From assembly GCF_019392245.1 (NCBI RefSeq), contig NZ_JAHXRL010000007.1, forward strand, positions 62,001 through 126,000: a DNA stretch of 64,000 nucleotides, given 5' to 3'. Made by a program: the position numbers and the translations under genes. Below are positions 17,381 through 26,904 of the stretch, piece after piece; the first letter of the stretch is position 1; the number at the start of each line of letters is the position of its first letter. The notes beneath the pieces are model-generated. The model did not search any database and had not been told where the DNA came from. It saw nothing but the letters and a program-made list of their open reading frames with translations. This stretch comes from Sulfitobacter sp. CW3. GTDB lineage: Bacteria; Pseudomonadota; Alphaproteobacteria; Rhodobacterales; Rhodobacteraceae.

Positions 17381-18124
17381 CTATCCTTCGAACACCCTGT
17401 TTTTGGCATTCTCGACATGTGCGCGCATCGCGGCGCGGGCCTCTGCCTGATCACGCGCATCGATCGCTTCAAGGATGCGGCGGTGCTCTTGCTGAACCAG
17501 CTCCATGCGCTCGCGCGGTTTGCTTAACGACAGGTTCCGCGTCAGATTTAAACCCGTCAGGATATTCGACTTCATCGAGGTACGGGCCGTTGTGAAATAC
17601 TGGTTCCCTGATGCGACGCAAATTGCCTGATGAAAGGCCTCGTCAGCTTCAACACCCAGTTCGCCCTCACGAATACAGCGGTCCAGCTCTTTGAAGTGCG
17701 CCCGCAACTTCGCAAGGTCGGATTCGGTGCGCCGTTCTGCTGCCAGATAAGCCGCCTCGCCCTCGATAGCGGCGCGAAATTCGAATGTCCGTTGGATATC
17801 GGCGATGGATCCCACCGGCGCAAAGGCAAGCACGGCAGTGTCGGGACGGCGTTGTACAAACGATCCGGACCCCTGGCGGGATACGACAACACCGTCTTCG
17901 CGCAACTGTTTAAGCGCTTGGCGCAGGACTGGACGCGACACTTCCAACATCTCGCTCATCGCGTGTTCGGTCGGAAGCTTGGCACCAACAGGCGTTTCCC
18001 CGCTTGAAATCATAGCGAGGATTTTCTCATAGGCATGGTCAGACAGCGTCCGATCTTTCCCCGGCTTCAGGGAGATCGAACCTGTGCCGTCCAGACCCTC
18101 TACCTGTTTTTCTGTTCCCGCCAT
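17381..18124 (-). CDS. GntR-family (FCD) transcriptional regulator of the uronate island
   Basis: 247 residues: a winged-helix domain at about 30-95 (AYEKILAMISSGETPVGAKL, then EMLEVSRPVLRQALKQLREDG and RQGSGSFVQ), followed by an FCD ligand domain (FRAAIEGEAAYLAA; DEAFHQAI; EHRRILEAI) with the usual Asp/His metal ligands. Members of this group include KdgR/UxuR-like repressors that sense KDG or uronates. It overlaps the RraA-like gene by 25 bases at the end of the dctPQM2 operon. Best candidate for reading the TTACAA sites, by inference. Confidence 0.85.
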   Translation of the reverse strand: MAGTEKQVEGLDGTGSISLKPGKDRTLSDHAYEKILAMISSGETPVGAKLPTEHAMSEMLEVSRPVLRQALKQLREDGVVVSRQGSGSFVQRRPDTAVLAFAPVGSIADIQRTFEFRAAIEGEAAYLAAERRTESDLAKLRAHFKELDRCIREGELGVEADEAFHQAICVASGNQYFTTARTSMKSNILTGLNLTRNLSLSKPRERMELVQQEHRRILEAIDARDQAEARAAMRAHVENAKNRVFEG

Positions 18125-18816
18125 GTTTTAAACTTGTCCTTTGTTGCCGGATCGGTTGGCGGATAAAGGCCAAAGATCGAGGCACCATTCTGCACCATTT
18201 CTAGAACGAAATCTTCGAAAACGGTCATCTCTTCGGTTTCTGCCGCCACTTCTGCCACCAGATGCACGGGGATGCAAACAACGCCTTCGTTGTCACCCAC
18301 CATAATATCACCCGGAAACACCGAAACACCGCCACATGCAATAGGATCGTTGTTTGCAACGGCATGATGTTTGGTCAAATTCGTCGGGGCACTGGGGCGG
18401 GTATGATAGGCAGGCATCGCCAGCGCCGAGATTTCGGGCGTGTCGCGGAATCCGCCGTCGGTCACGATCCCTTTGCAGCCGCGCATCATCAGGCGGGTGG
18501 CCAGAATACACCCTGCCGAAGCCGCCGTAGAATCCTGCCGTGAGTCGATCACAAACACAGCCCCTTCGGGGCATTCCTCGACGCCTTTGCGCTGCGGATT
18601 GGCGCGGTCCGCGAAAGACTCCAGACCATCAAGATCCTCGCGCGCCGGAATATAGCGCAGTGTATACGCGGGCCCGACCATGTTCGGCCCCGGGTTCATC
18701 CGGTGGGGCCCTTGAATAAACACGTTACGAAAGCCGCGCTTGAACAATGCTGTCGTCAGCGTTGCTGTGCTGACATGCATCAGCTTTTCAAGAATTTCAG
18801 GCGTCGGTGCGGTCAT
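18100..18816 (-). CDS. RraA-like protein (HMG/CHA aldolase fold)
   Basis: 238 residues of the RraA/DlpA superfamily. The family motifs are TATLTTALFKRGFRN, the Gly-rich ITDGGFRD equivalent (GIVTDGGFRDTPEI, with the Arg and Asp that hold Mg and pyruvate in the aldolases) and FPGDIMVGDNEGVVCIP. Close relatives include 4-hydroxy-4-methyl-2-oxoglutarate aldolases and oxaloacetate decarboxylases. Since the catalytic GG-R-D residues are kept, an aldolase or decarboxylase acting on a keto acid from uronates is more likely than RNase E inhibition. It is between the TRAP genes and gntR in one operon. Confidence 0.75.
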   Translation of the reverse strand: MTAPTPEILEKLMHVSTATLTTALFKRGFRNVFIQGPHRMNPGPNMVGPAYTLRYIPAREDLDGLESFADRANPQRKGVEECPEGAVFVIDSRQDSTAASAGCILATRLMMRGCKGIVTDGGFRDTPEISALAMPAYHTRPSAPTNLTKHHAVANNDPIACGGVSVFPGDIMVGDNEGVVCIPVHLVAEVAAETEEMTVFEDFVLEMVQNGASIFGLYPPTDPATKDKFKTWREQKNR

Positions 18817-18879
18817 GGCGAGAACTTTCTGTTTTAATATTTTCGGCGCATTGGTGAAATTGGTGAACTTGTGTGTCAG

Positions 18880-18923
18880 GACATGCTGCGCGCCATTGTG
18901 GGGGAGGAGACGCGCAGCATGTC
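18880..18923 (-). other. Large perfect inverted repeat between dctM2 and rraA-like gene
   Basis: GACATGCTGCGCG at 18880-18892 and its exact complement CGCGCAGCATGTC at 18911-18923, with an 18-base loop. It begins five bases after the dctM2 stop. No T-run follows on the minus strand, so it is more likely an mRNA-stabilising or processing hairpin within the operon than a terminator. Confidence 0.6.
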
Positions 18924-18927
18924 AGGG

Positions 18928-20208
18928 TCACTCAAGCAAAGACGGTAGGAACAGGGACACAGCAGGCACGTAAGTGACCAGAATGAGAGCCGCCAGAATG
19001 GCGAGATAAAATGGCCATATCGTGCGAAGCGTTTCCTCGATCTTGATCCTGCCGACGGCACAGCCAACAAAAAGGCAGGTTCCCACTGGGGGCGTACACA
19101 GCCCAAGACCAAGATTAACCAGAAGCATGATGCCAAATTGGGTCGGGTCCATACCAAGGTCTTTCACAATCGGCAGGAAGATCGGCGTGCAAATCAGGAT
19201 CAGCGCGGCCATGTCCATGATCATGCCCAACACCAGCAACATGATGTTGATCATCAGCAGAACGGCAATCTTTTCCTCAGATATACCCAGCATGAAGCTG
19301 CTCAATTTTTCCGGCACCTGATAGAGCGCCAGAAGATATGCAAACGAGCTGGCAAAGCCGATCAACACCATCACCATGGCCGTCGTGCGCACTGCGGATA
19401 CAACGGCAGTTTTGAACCCGTACCAGTCAAGACTGCGGTAGACGAAATAGGTGAGCAAGAGCGCATAGATAGCACCGAACGCACCGGATTCAGTGACGGT
19501 AAACACACCGGACAGAACACCACCGACGATGATAACCGCAGTGACCAAACCGGGCAGCGCCTGCACGGAAGCGACCCAGACCGCATGCCAGCCCGGGAAC
19601 GGCTCTGCCGGATAGTTGCGTTTGACTGCAATCACATAGGCGGCGATGGCCAGGCACAAGCACATCAAAATACCGGGGATAACGCCCGCTAGAAATAGCT
19701 TAGAGATCGAAATGCCGCCACCCGCCGCCACTGCGAAAATGATCATGTTGTGGCTGGGCGGGATCACGATGCCCGCAATGGAGGACGTCACAGTGACGTT
19801 CACCGCATAGTCTGCATGATAGCCGCGTTCTTTCATCACAGGGATCAGGATGGACCCGAGCGCCGAGATGTCAGCCACAGCGGAGCCGGAAATACCGCCA
19901 AACAGCATGCTCGAAAAGATATTGACCGAGGCCAGACCGCCACGCACATGCCCGACAAGGGCAGAGGCAAACTTGACCAGTCGCATGGCAATGCCGCCGT
20001 GCAACATCAGCTCGCCGGCAAAAACGAAGAACGGGATCGCCAGAAGCGAAAAGACGGATATGCCGGAAACCGACCGCTGGAAGGTGATCAGTAGCGGAAA
20101 ACCCTCATACCAGAAGGCCGTCGCAGCAGCGATGCCCATGGCAAATGCGACGGGTATGCCCAGCACAACCGCAAAGCCGAAGATGCCAAGAAGAATAGCG
20201 AGGCCCAT
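18928..20208 (-). CDS. TRAP transporter large permease 2 (DctM)
   Basis: 426 residues, a dozen or so membrane segments. Family landmarks: FFVFAGELMLHGGIA, GISGSAVADISALGS, IPPSHNMIIFA and LCTPPVGTCLFVG. It starts two bases after the dctQ2 stop. The set dctP2-Q2-M2 followed by the RraA-like and GntR genes appears to be one transcription unit starting before 21809. Confidence 0.93.
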   Translation of the reverse strand: MGLAILLGIFGFAVVLGIPVAFAMGIAAATAFWYEGFPLLITFQRSVSGISVFSLLAIPFFVFAGELMLHGGIAMRLVKFASALVGHVRGGLASVNIFSSMLFGGISGSAVADISALGSILIPVMKERGYHADYAVNVTVTSSIAGIVIPPSHNMIIFAVAAGGGISISKLFLAGVIPGILMCLCLAIAAYVIAVKRNYPAEPFPGWHAVWVASVQALPGLVTAVIIVGGVLSGVFTVTESGAFGAIYALLLTYFVYRSLDWYGFKTAVVSAVRTTAMVMVLIGFASSFAYLLALYQVPEKLSSFMLGISEEKIAVLLMINIMLLVLGMIMDMAALILICTPIFLPIVKDLGMDPTQFGIMLLVNLGLGLCTPPVGTCLFVGCAVGRIKIEETLRTIWPFYLAILAALILVTYVPAVSLFLPSLLE

Positions 20209-20210
20209 AA

Positions 20211-20741
20211 TTAAAACATACCTTTTTCAATATACACCCTGCCCTGCATCAAGCAGGCGATGCGGAATACGGCGCGTAATCCAGCGAAAACAAACACAAG
20301 CCCACCACACAGTGCGGCAGACAGGGACCGGAAACTTTCGGGAATGTTCAGCATCGGCAGCATCGTGCTCCAACCGAATTTGACCAGTTCGACACTGGCC
20401 ACCAGCATGATCAATCCGAACAGTGACAGCACGATATCAATGACCAGCTTAAGGATGCTGCTGACCCGTGGGCCCGTCATATCGCGAAAGATGGTGACGC
20501 CAAGATGGGTATTCTCGTGGATCCCGACCGCCGCGCCCAGATAGGTAATGTAGCAGATCAACAAGAGCGCGAGCTGTTCAACCCATGTCGGTGTTGCGTT
20601 CAACACGTAGCGGCCAAAGACCAGCCAACCGAATGTCGCGATAAGGATGACGAGGGCGATGGACGCTGCGAGCATACACACAAAGCTCAGACCATCGAGA
20701 GCACGCTCGGTCAGCTTCATCCAGCGGGGCGCATATTCCAC
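20211..20741 (-). CDS. TRAP transporter small permease 2 (DctQ)
   Basis: 176 residues with four membrane segments. The FGRYVLNATPTWVEQLALLLICYITYLGAA region is the DctQ signature. Separated from dctP2 by 72 bases containing a hairpin at 20768-20794. Confidence 0.9.
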   Translation of the reverse strand: MEYAPRWMKLTERALDGLSFVCMLAASIALVILIATFGWLVFGRYVLNATPTWVEQLALLLICYITYLGAAVGIHENTHLGVTIFRDMTGPRVSSILKLVIDIVLSLFGLIMLVASVELVKFGWSTMLPMLNIPESFRSLSAALCGGLVFVFAGLRAVFRIACLMQGRVYIEKGMF

Positions 20742-20767
20742 GAGCGAATTCCTTTGAAAGAGAAGTG

Positions 20768-20794
20768 GTGCGCCCCGTTTTTCACAGGGCGCAC
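20768..20794 (-). terminator. Hairpin between dctP2 and dctQ2
   Basis: Perfect eight-base stem GTGCGCCC / GGGCGCAC around an 11-base loop, inside the operon right after the binding-protein gene. Same arrangement as at 13227 and 31774; probably a leaky terminator or RNA stabiliser. Confidence 0.6.
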
Positions 20795-20813
20795 ATTATT
20801 CCAGCGGAGCTGA

Positions 20814-21809
20814 TTAGTCAGCGTTACGGAACAGATTGACGAGTTCAGTCATGTCTGGATTGGCTGCCAGATACTTCTCGTAGACTGGTGCCATCGCAGC
20901 TTGGAATGCGGCCTTGTCGGCGATCTCGTTCACTTCTACGCCGCCGTCCGTGATGATCTTCATGGATGCTGCTTCACGCTCGCCCCACAGCTTGCGCTGC
21001 AAATCGGTTGAGTGTTTGCCGGCAGCTTTCACGATTTCCTGCTGCTCTGCTGTCAGACCGTCAAAGGTCTTTTTGCTCATGCACAGACATTCAGGAATGA
21101 TCAGGTGCTGAGTCAGAGAGTAGTATTTCGCAACTTCAAAGTGGCTTGTGGATTCGTAGGATGGCGGGTTGTTCTCGGCACCGTCAACCACACCGGTTTT
21201 GATGGATTGGTACACTTCGGCAAATGCCATCGGCGTGGCGTTGCCGCCCATGGATTCGATCATCCCAACGAACAGATCGTTGTTCATCACGCGCACTTTC
21301 ATGCCTTCGACATCCGCAGGCGTGTTGATCGGCTTGATCGAGTTGTAGAACGAACGTGCGCCGGCATCATAATAGCCAAGAGCAACAATGCCCTTATCTT
21401 CCAGTGCGGCCCCAAGTGCTGCACCAGGTGCGCCGTCCATCAATTTGTACATCTGCGGCACGCTTTTGAAGACGAAAGGCAAAGAGACAACGTTTGTCGC
21501 TGGAACGGCCTGACCCATTGGCCCAAGACTAAAGACACCAAAGTCCATAATACCAAGGCGAAGCTGCTCGATCGCGTCAGGCTGCGAGCCCAGAACGCCT
21601 GCGTGGAAAACCTTGCCTTTGATCTCGCCGCCCGTTTTATCGGTGACTTCGGCCATGAATGCTTCCATGCCGTGCGACACTGGATAGTCCTCGACGTGGA
21701 TGTTCCAGCCGCGCCAGTCTTTGGCTTCGGCGGTCAGTGGCATAGCCGCGAAAGACGCAGCTACGGCGATGGCAAACGCACCACGGGTGATAATTTTGTT
21801 AATTTTCAT
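20814..21809 (-). CDS. TRAP transporter solute-binding protein 2 (DctP)
   Basis: 331 residues. Signal peptide MKINKIITRGAFAIAVAASF... ending near LTAEAKDW. The DctP core is visible: LPFVFKSVPQMYKLMDG, GMKVRVMNNDLFVGMI, FAEVYQSIKTGVVDGAENNP, with the carboxylate-binding Arg in KVRVM. First gene of the second TRAP operon, 47 bases from a TTACAA-type site at 21857. Cargo presumably a uronate or oligo-uronide-derived acid; not specified by the sequence. Confidence 0.92.
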   Translation of the reverse strand: MKINKIITRGAFAIAVAASFAAMPLTAEAKDWRGWNIHVEDYPVSHGMEAFMAEVTDKTGGEIKGKVFHAGVLGSQPDAIEQLRLGIMDFGVFSLGPMGQAVPATNVVSLPFVFKSVPQMYKLMDGAPGAALGAALEDKGIVALGYYDAGARSFYNSIKPINTPADVEGMKVRVMNNDLFVGMIESMGGNATPMAFAEVYQSIKTGVVDGAENNPPSYESTSHFEVAKYYSLTQHLIIPECLCMSKKTFDGLTAEQQEIVKAAGKHSTDLQRKLWGEREAASMKIITDGGVEVNEIADKAAFQAAMAPVYEKYLAANPDMTELVNLFRNAD

Positions 21810-22191
21810 AATTGTTTCCTCCCAAGGACAAATTATTGCAAAATTGTTCCCATACGTTACAAATATTTACAAGTTCTTTTTTTGGAGGTTCAATAATGCC
21901 GTTCCGGCCTTCACCCGTTTATGCCGCGTATTTGACCGTGCCCTTTGTGCGGACCGTCAGATTATTTTACAATATTATATGGGCTTAGACCAGTTTTGAT
22001 GGGCCGCGCTCTTCACTATATCTCTTGGGGATGGGCCTGCCAAATCTATTCAACGCGCCGCGGAAAGCATTAATCGATATTCGCAGAATCACACCCGCAA
22101 TTAACAACTCGGACACAAAACCACGCTTTGCCTGCTTCAAGAGTTCAGATTATCTGTGCAAAGTAGTGACCACACCTGAAAGGTACCGGAC
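21810..22191 (+). other. 382-base intergenic region between dctP2 and the redoxin gene
   Basis: Divergent control region. It holds the TTACAA-type site at 21857-21872 close to dctP2 and a T-rich stretch at 21875-21883. The plus-strand gene starting at 22192 has an AAAGG about ten bases before its ATG. I see no further gene, RNA or repeat in it. Confidence 0.5.
21857..21872 (+). promoter_or_regulatory. TTACAA-type operator before dctP2
   Basis: TTACAAATATTTACAA: two perfect TTACAA hexamers 10 bases apart, 48 bases upstream of the dctP2 ATG on the opposite strand. Matches the sites at 14339, 16895, 16983 and 32914. Confidence 0.55.
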
Positions 22192-22728
22192 ATGACAAAC
22201 GCCACTTCCCACCAAACCACCAAGCTACAGGCTGGCGCAGACTTCCCCATATTTGAGGTCCCGAAAATCGGAGGCGGCACCGTAAAAATTGGCGGAGACA
22301 CTGACGGCTGGACACTGCTTATCGTCTACCGCGGGAAGCATTGCGGGCGCTGCAAAAACTACCTTAACAAGCTAGAGCAGACCTACTCAAACTGGGAAAA
22401 GGCAGGCTTTGCCGTCAAGTGTATCTCGGCTGACCCTTTAGAAAAGGTCGAGGACGACATCGCCAAATTCGGTTGGACCTTTGATATCGGCTATGATCTG
22501 CAAGAACCGCAGATGCGCGCCATGGGGCTATATGTCAGTGATCCCCTGTCCAGTCAGGAAACCGATCGCCGCTTTGCCGAGCCGGGCATTTTCTGTCTCC
22601 GTCCCGATGGCACAGCCCAGATCATTGCGATTTCCAACGGTCCGGCCGCCCGCCCCGATCTGGATGAACTGCTGGACGGGATGATTTTCACGATTGAAAA
22701 TGACCGTCCGGTCCGTGGTGAGGTCTAA
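22192..22728 (+). CDS. Peroxiredoxin-like (AhpC/TSA) redoxin
   Basis: 178 residues with a thioredoxin fold. The active-site segment [20 protein letters not shown] has a CxxC pair rather than the single peroxidatic Cys with PxxxT, so a thiol-disulfide reductase or thioredoxin-like peroxidase is possible. No signal peptide, so cytoplasmic. Its end lies 58 bases before a dehydratase with three presumed iron-sulfur cysteines on the same strand, and the two probably share a promoter; protection of that oxygen-sensitive cluster is a speculation. Confidence 0.7.
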   Translation: MTNATSHQTTKLQAGADFPIFEVPKIGGGTVKIGGDTDGWTLLIVYRGKHCGRCKNYLNKLEQTYSNWEKAGFAVKCISADPLEKVEDDIAKFGWTFDIGYDLQEPQMRAMGLYVSDPLSSQETDRRFAEPGIFCLRPDGTAQIIAISNGPAARPDLDELLDGMIFTIENDRPVRGEV

Positions 22729-22786
22729 CGACCAAGACGAAATTCCGACGCGATCAAACCGCGCAATTACCAAGTTGGAGCTGAAA

Positions 22787-24583
22787 TTGACAAAGATAAC
22801 CCCCAAAGATCTTCGCTCTCGCCAGTGGTTTGCGAACCCCGACAATCCGGAAATGACCGCGCTCTATCTTGAGCGTTATTTGAACTACGGGCTGACGCGC
22901 GAAGAACTGCAATCGGGCAAGCCCATCATCGCAATCGCACAGACGGGAAGCGATTTAAGCCCGTGCAACCGCCATCATCTGGAGCTGACCAAACGCGTGC
23001 GTGACGGCATCATTGCGGCGGGCGGAACACCGATCATCGTACCTGTCCATCCTATTCAGGAAACGGGCAAGCGGCCTACGGCAATGCTGGACCGTAATCT
23101 GGCCTATCTGTCCTTGGTAGAGACGCTGTTTGGCTACCCGCTGGACGGGGTCGTGCTGAACATCGGCTGTGACAAGACAACGCCTGCGCTACTGATGGCA
23201 GCCGCTACCGTGGGCATTCCCGCGATTGCGCTTTCTGTCGGGCCTATGTTGAACGGATGGTACGAGGGGAAACGCGCAGGATCAGGCACAGTGATTTGGA
23301 AAGCCCGCGAGCGGTTGGCAGCGGGCGAAATCACCAACGAAGAGTTCATGGAAATCGCCGCCGCCTCTGCCCCTTCGGTGGGCTACTGCAATACGATGGG
23401 CACCGCCACAACGATGAATTCGCTGGCAGAAGGATTGGGCATGCAACTGTCAGGTGCGGCCGCGATCCCTGCCCCCTACCGTGAACGCGGCCAGATCAGT
23501 TACGAAACAGGCAAACGTATCGTTGATATGGTCTGGGAAGACTTGCGCCCCGCGCAGATCATGACGCGCGAAGCGTTCGAGAATGCCATTGTAATCAACT
23601 CAGCCATTGGCGGTTCGACTAACGCGCCGATCCATCTGAACGCCATCGCCCGTCACCTTGGCGTGCCGTTGGACAATGATGACTGGCAAGCCATCGGCCA
23701 CCACATTCCCCTCATCGTAAACCTGCAACCCGCAGGCGAATATTTGGGCGAGGACTATCATATGGCAGGCGGCGTCCCCGCCGTCGTGGGAGAGTTGCTT
23801 GCCGCTGGTTTGTTACCGCACCCCAACGCGATTTGCGCGAACGGACGCAGTATGGTTGAAAATTATGGCGCACAGCGGTCCAAGAATACGGACGTGATAC
23901 GGACCATCGATGCGCCCTTGATGGGGAAAGCCGGGTTTATCAATCTCAAGGGTAACCTCTTTGACAGTGCCTTGATGAAGACCAGCGTTATCAGCGCGGA
24001 TTTTCGCGCGCGCTACCTGTCCAACCCCGACGACCCCGACGCATTCGAAGGGCGCGCCGTCGTGTTTGACGGGCCCGAGGATTACCACAACCGCATCGAC
24101 AACCCGGCCGAGGGGATTGACGGCAATACCATCCTTGTGATGCGGGGTGTCGGCCCCAAAGGGTATCCGGGCGGTGCCGAAGTGGTGAACATGCGCCCGC
24201 CTGCCTATCTGCTGAAACAGGGGATACAGGCCCTGCCCTGCATCGGGGACGGTCGGCAATCGGGAACATCCGGCTCCCCCTCTATCCTTAACGCATCCCC
24301 CGAGGCGGCAGACGGCGGGGGCCTGGCCTTGTTGGCAACAGGGGATCGCATTCGCGTTGATCTGAACGACTGCTCGGTAAATCTTGTGCTCGACGCTGAT
24401 GCGGTGGCCCTGCGCCGTGCTGCATTCGAGGCAAGCGGTGGCTATCCGTCACCGGACAGCCAATCGCCATGGCAGCAATATTTCCGCGAGATGGTACAGC
24501 CATTCGATCAGGGTATGACCCTGCGTGATGCGGACAAGTACCGTAACATTGCCGCGAAAAGCCTGCCGCGCGACAACCATTAG
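22787..24583 (+). CDS. IlvD/Edd-family sugar-acid dehydratase (arabonate/xylonate type)
   Basis: About 598 residues from TTG 22787, chosen because GGAG stands seven bases upstream and the protein then begins [15 protein letters not shown] as relatives do; an ATG at 22694 lies inside the redoxin gene. Presumed [2Fe-2S] ligands: Cys60 ([10 protein letters not shown]), Cys128 (NIGCDK) and Cys201 ([14 protein letters not shown]). The family of L-arabinonate/D-xylonate dehydratases turns aldonates into 2-keto-3-deoxy acids. With the semialdehyde dehydrogenase at 14415 it could form part of a non-phosphorylating pentonate route; a hexonate substrate is also possible. Confidence 0.85.
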   Translation: MTKITPKDLRSRQWFANPDNPEMTALYLERYLNYGLTREELQSGKPIIAIAQTGSDLSPCNRHHLELTKRVRDGIIAAGGTPIIVPVHPIQETGKRPTAMLDRNLAYLSLVETLFGYPLDGVVLNIGCDKTTPALLMAAATVGIPAIALSVGPMLNGWYEGKRAGSGTVIWKARERLAAGEITNEEFMEIAAASAPSVGYCNTMGTATTMNSLAEGLGMQLSGAAAIPAPYRERGQISYETGKRIVDMVWEDLRPAQIMTREAFENAIVINSAIGGSTNAPIHLNAIARHLGVPLDNDDWQAIGHHIPLIVNLQPAGEYLGEDYHMAGGVPAVVGELLAAGLLPHPNAICANGRSMVENYGAQRSKNTDVIRTIDAPLMGKAGFINLKGNLFDSALMKTSVISADFRARYLSNPDDPDAFEGRAVVFDGPEDYHNRIDNPAEGIDGNTILVMRGVGPKGYPGGAEVVNMRPPAYLLKQGIQALPCIGDGRQSGTSGSPSILNASPEAADGGGLALLATGDRIRVDLNDCSVNLVLDADAVALRRAAFEASGGYPSPDSQSPWQQYFREMVQPFDQGMTLRDADKYRNIAAKSLPRDNH

Positions 24584-24595
24584 TGTGGCAGACTG

Positions 24596-25318
24596 CTAGT
24601 CTTGCTGATGAACGAACCAGTCGTGTTTCTGGGCTTTGACGGTTTCGATATGAACGAAAATGCGGGCCAGATGGTGTTCGATCGCCTTAACGGCCTGCTC
24701 GGGCTGGCGCGACCGTAGTGCCTCGTAAATCGCGATGTGCTCTTCAAGGGCCATCTTCTGCGACACGGTATCGAGCGAGATCATCCGGACGCGGTCCATG
24801 TGCCCCTTGTTCTCAAGGATCAGATCCCAGACATAGCCGATACCGGACTGGACACAAATCCCGCGGTGGAACGCATCATCGAGTGCGTGAAACTTCTCTT
24901 TGTCATGGGCGGCAACCGCTGCGCGCTGCTGATCGATCAACGCTAACAGCGCGGCATCGCCGTCTGCGGTCAACGTAACGCAGGCCGTCTTGCAGTTCTG
25001 TATCTCCAGCGCGGCGCGAATATAATGCGCGCGCACAACGGCTTCCTCGGATATCAGGCTGACGGTGGTGCTGCTTTGTGGGCGGATCACCAGAAACCCC
25101 AGCTTTGCCAGCCTTTTGAACGCCTCGCGCACAGGCTGCCGCGACACGCCCATCAGCGCCGCCACCTCTGCCTCTGAAAGCTTGGTCAATGGCGGCAGGT
25201 CCAGACACAGGATGCGCCTGTGCAGCATGTCAAAAACCTGATCCGCAACTGTTGTCTGCACGACATGCCCAAGGCGTGGCAGGTGAAGCGCGGTAACTTT
25301 GTGACCTGTACCTGTCAA
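24596..25318 (-). CDS. GntR-family (FCD) regulator next to uxaC
   Basis: 240 residues. Winged helix in the N-terminal half (VFDMLHRRILCLDL, KLSEAEVAALMGVSRQPVREAFKRLAKLGFL), then an FCD domain (HYIRAALEIQNCK; ALDDAFHRGICVQSGIG; EEHIAIYEALRSRQ) with metal-binding Asp/His. It is divergent from the uxaC-kduI-kduD-uxuB operon, with a 150-base gap holding TTGACAAT (25396) and ATTGTCA (25434). It likely controls that operon; the effector may be a uronate or KDG. Confidence 0.85.
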   Translation of the reverse strand: MTGTGHKVTALHLPRLGHVVQTTVADQVFDMLHRRILCLDLPPLTKLSEAEVAALMGVSRQPVREAFKRLAKLGFLVIRPQSSTTVSLISEEAVVRAHYIRAALEIQNCKTACVTLTADGDAALLALIDQQRAAVAAHDKEKFHALDDAFHRGICVQSGIGYVWDLILENKGHMDRVRMISLDTVSQKMALEEHIAIYEALRSRQPEQAVKAIEHHLARIFVHIETVKAQKHDWFVHQQD

Positions 25319-25468
25319 ATTCGATCCCCTTTTGTTGTGCGGTCATACTGCATTTCTCATACACGTCATTGACAGGTTTTCAACTGGGATATTAGTTGAC
25401 AATAGTACGGAGCTCACTAAGCTTATTGCAGAAATTGTCAGGCGCCTGTCCCGTCTGGTGGGGGATTT

Positions 25469-26875
25469 ATGGCATTACTCGACGAAGACCGGATTTTTCC
25501 GACTGACCCCGCCGTCCGTGATATCGCGCGCGCGCTCTATAATGACGTCCGTGATCTCCCCATTATCAGCCCTCATGGCCACACGGACCCGCGCTGGTTT
25601 GCTGAAAATGCGGCCTTTCCTGATCCCGCACAGCTGTTTGTCACGCCCGACCATTACATTTTTCGAATGTTGCATTCGCAGGGTGTCTCGCTTGACGCGT
25701 TGGGGGTGCCGCGGGCTGACGGCACGGCGACCGAGCAGGACCCGCGCAAAATCTGGCAGCTGTTTGCACAGAACTATTACCTGTTTCGCGGCACGCCTTC
25801 CCGCCTTTGGGTGGACCACGCCCTGCAAGAGGTGTTTGGCGTGACACAGCCACTGTCGGCAGATACCGCCGATGATATCTATGACCAGATCGACGGGCAG
25901 CTGAAACAAGACGCATTCCGCCCCCGCGCGCTGTTCGAGAAGTTCAATATAGAAGCCATTTCAACAACCGAGAGCGCGCTGGATGATCTGCGCTGGCACA
26001 AGATGCTTAACGACAGCGGCTGGGGCGGCAAGGTTGTGACCGCCTACAGGCCTGATGCGGTCATTGACCCCGAATTTGACGGCTTTGCCACGAATATCGA
26101 AAAACTGGGCGACATCACCGGTGAGGATGCAACAAGCTGGAGCGGATATCTGGCCGCACACCATAACAGGCGCGCCTTCTTTAAAAACTATGGTGCCACA
26201 TCCACCGACCACGGCCATCCCACCGCCCGCACCGAGGATCTGACCCCCGATGTTGCCGCCGCCCTGTTTGACAAAGCGCTCAGGGGGAAATGCACGCCGG
26301 ATGAGGCTGATGCCTTTCGCGGTCATATGCTGACCGAGATGGCAAGGATGAGCGTCGAAGACGGGCTGGTGATGCAAATCCACCCCGGGTCCTTTCGTAA
26401 TCATTCGGCAGGGGTTTTTGCGCAATTCGGCCGTGACAAGGGGTTCGATATCCCCACCCGAACCGATTATGTGCATGCGCTCAAACCGCTGCTGGATGCG
26501 GTCGGGGGCGCGCGCGATCTGACCATTATTCTTTTTACGCTCGACGAAACGTCATACGCACGCGAACTTGCCCCGCTGGCGGGTGCCTATCCCGCGCTCA
26601 GACTGGGGCCGCCGTGGTGGTTCCACGACAGCGTCGAAGGCATGCACCGCTTTCGCGAAGCAACAACCGAAACGGCGGGTTTTTACAACACGGTCGGGTT
26701 CAACGACGACACACGCGCCTTCTGTTCCATTCCCGCACGGCACGATGTGGCGCGGCGGGTGGATTGTTCGTATCTGGCCACATTGGTCGCGACAGGACGA
26801 TTGACCAAACGCGAAGCGCCTGAAGTCGCCTATGACCTCTCCTACAGGCTCGCCAAAGACGCTTACCGCCTATAA
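25469..26875 (+). CDS. uxaC: Glucuronate isomerase
   Basis: 468 residues, the usual length of uronate isomerase. It interconverts D-glucuronate and D-fructuronate (and D-galacturonate and D-tagaturonate) in the cytoplasm. Visible landmarks are PIISPHGHTDPRWFAEN with the metal-binding HxH, QNYYLFRGTPSRLW, STTESALDDL, MQIHPGSFRNHS and GPPWWFHDSVEGMHRFRE. GGGGG lies shortly before the ATG. First gene of a tightly packed operon with kduI, kduD and uxuB. Confidence 0.95.
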   Translation: MALLDEDRIFPTDPAVRDIARALYNDVRDLPIISPHGHTDPRWFAENAAFPDPAQLFVTPDHYIFRMLHSQGVSLDALGVPRADGTATEQDPRKIWQLFAQNYYLFRGTPSRLWVDHALQEVFGVTQPLSADTADDIYDQIDGQLKQDAFRPRALFEKFNIEAISTTESALDDLRWHKMLNDSGWGGKVVTAYRPDAVIDPEFDGFATNIEKLGDITGEDATSWSGYLAAHHNRRAFFKNYGATSTDHGHPTARTEDLTPDVAAALFDKALRGKCTPDEADAFRGHMLTEMARMSVEDGLVMQIHPGSFRNHSAGVFAQFGRDKGFDIPTRTDYVHALKPLLDAVGGARDLTIILFTLDETSYARELAPLAGAYPALRLGPPWWFHDSVEGMHRFREATTETAGFYNTVGFNDDTRAFCSIPARHDVARRVDCSYLATLVATGRLTKREAPEVAYDLSYRLAKDAYRL

Positions 26876-26904
26876 CCGCCAATCCCCTTTGACAGGAGCA
26901 TTCT

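Noticed and set aside
25396..25440. TTGACAAT and ATTGTCA as a looped operator before uxaC
   Set aside because: The arms are only seven to eight bases and 30 bases apart; too weak to list as a regulatory site beyond mention at the adjacent regulator.
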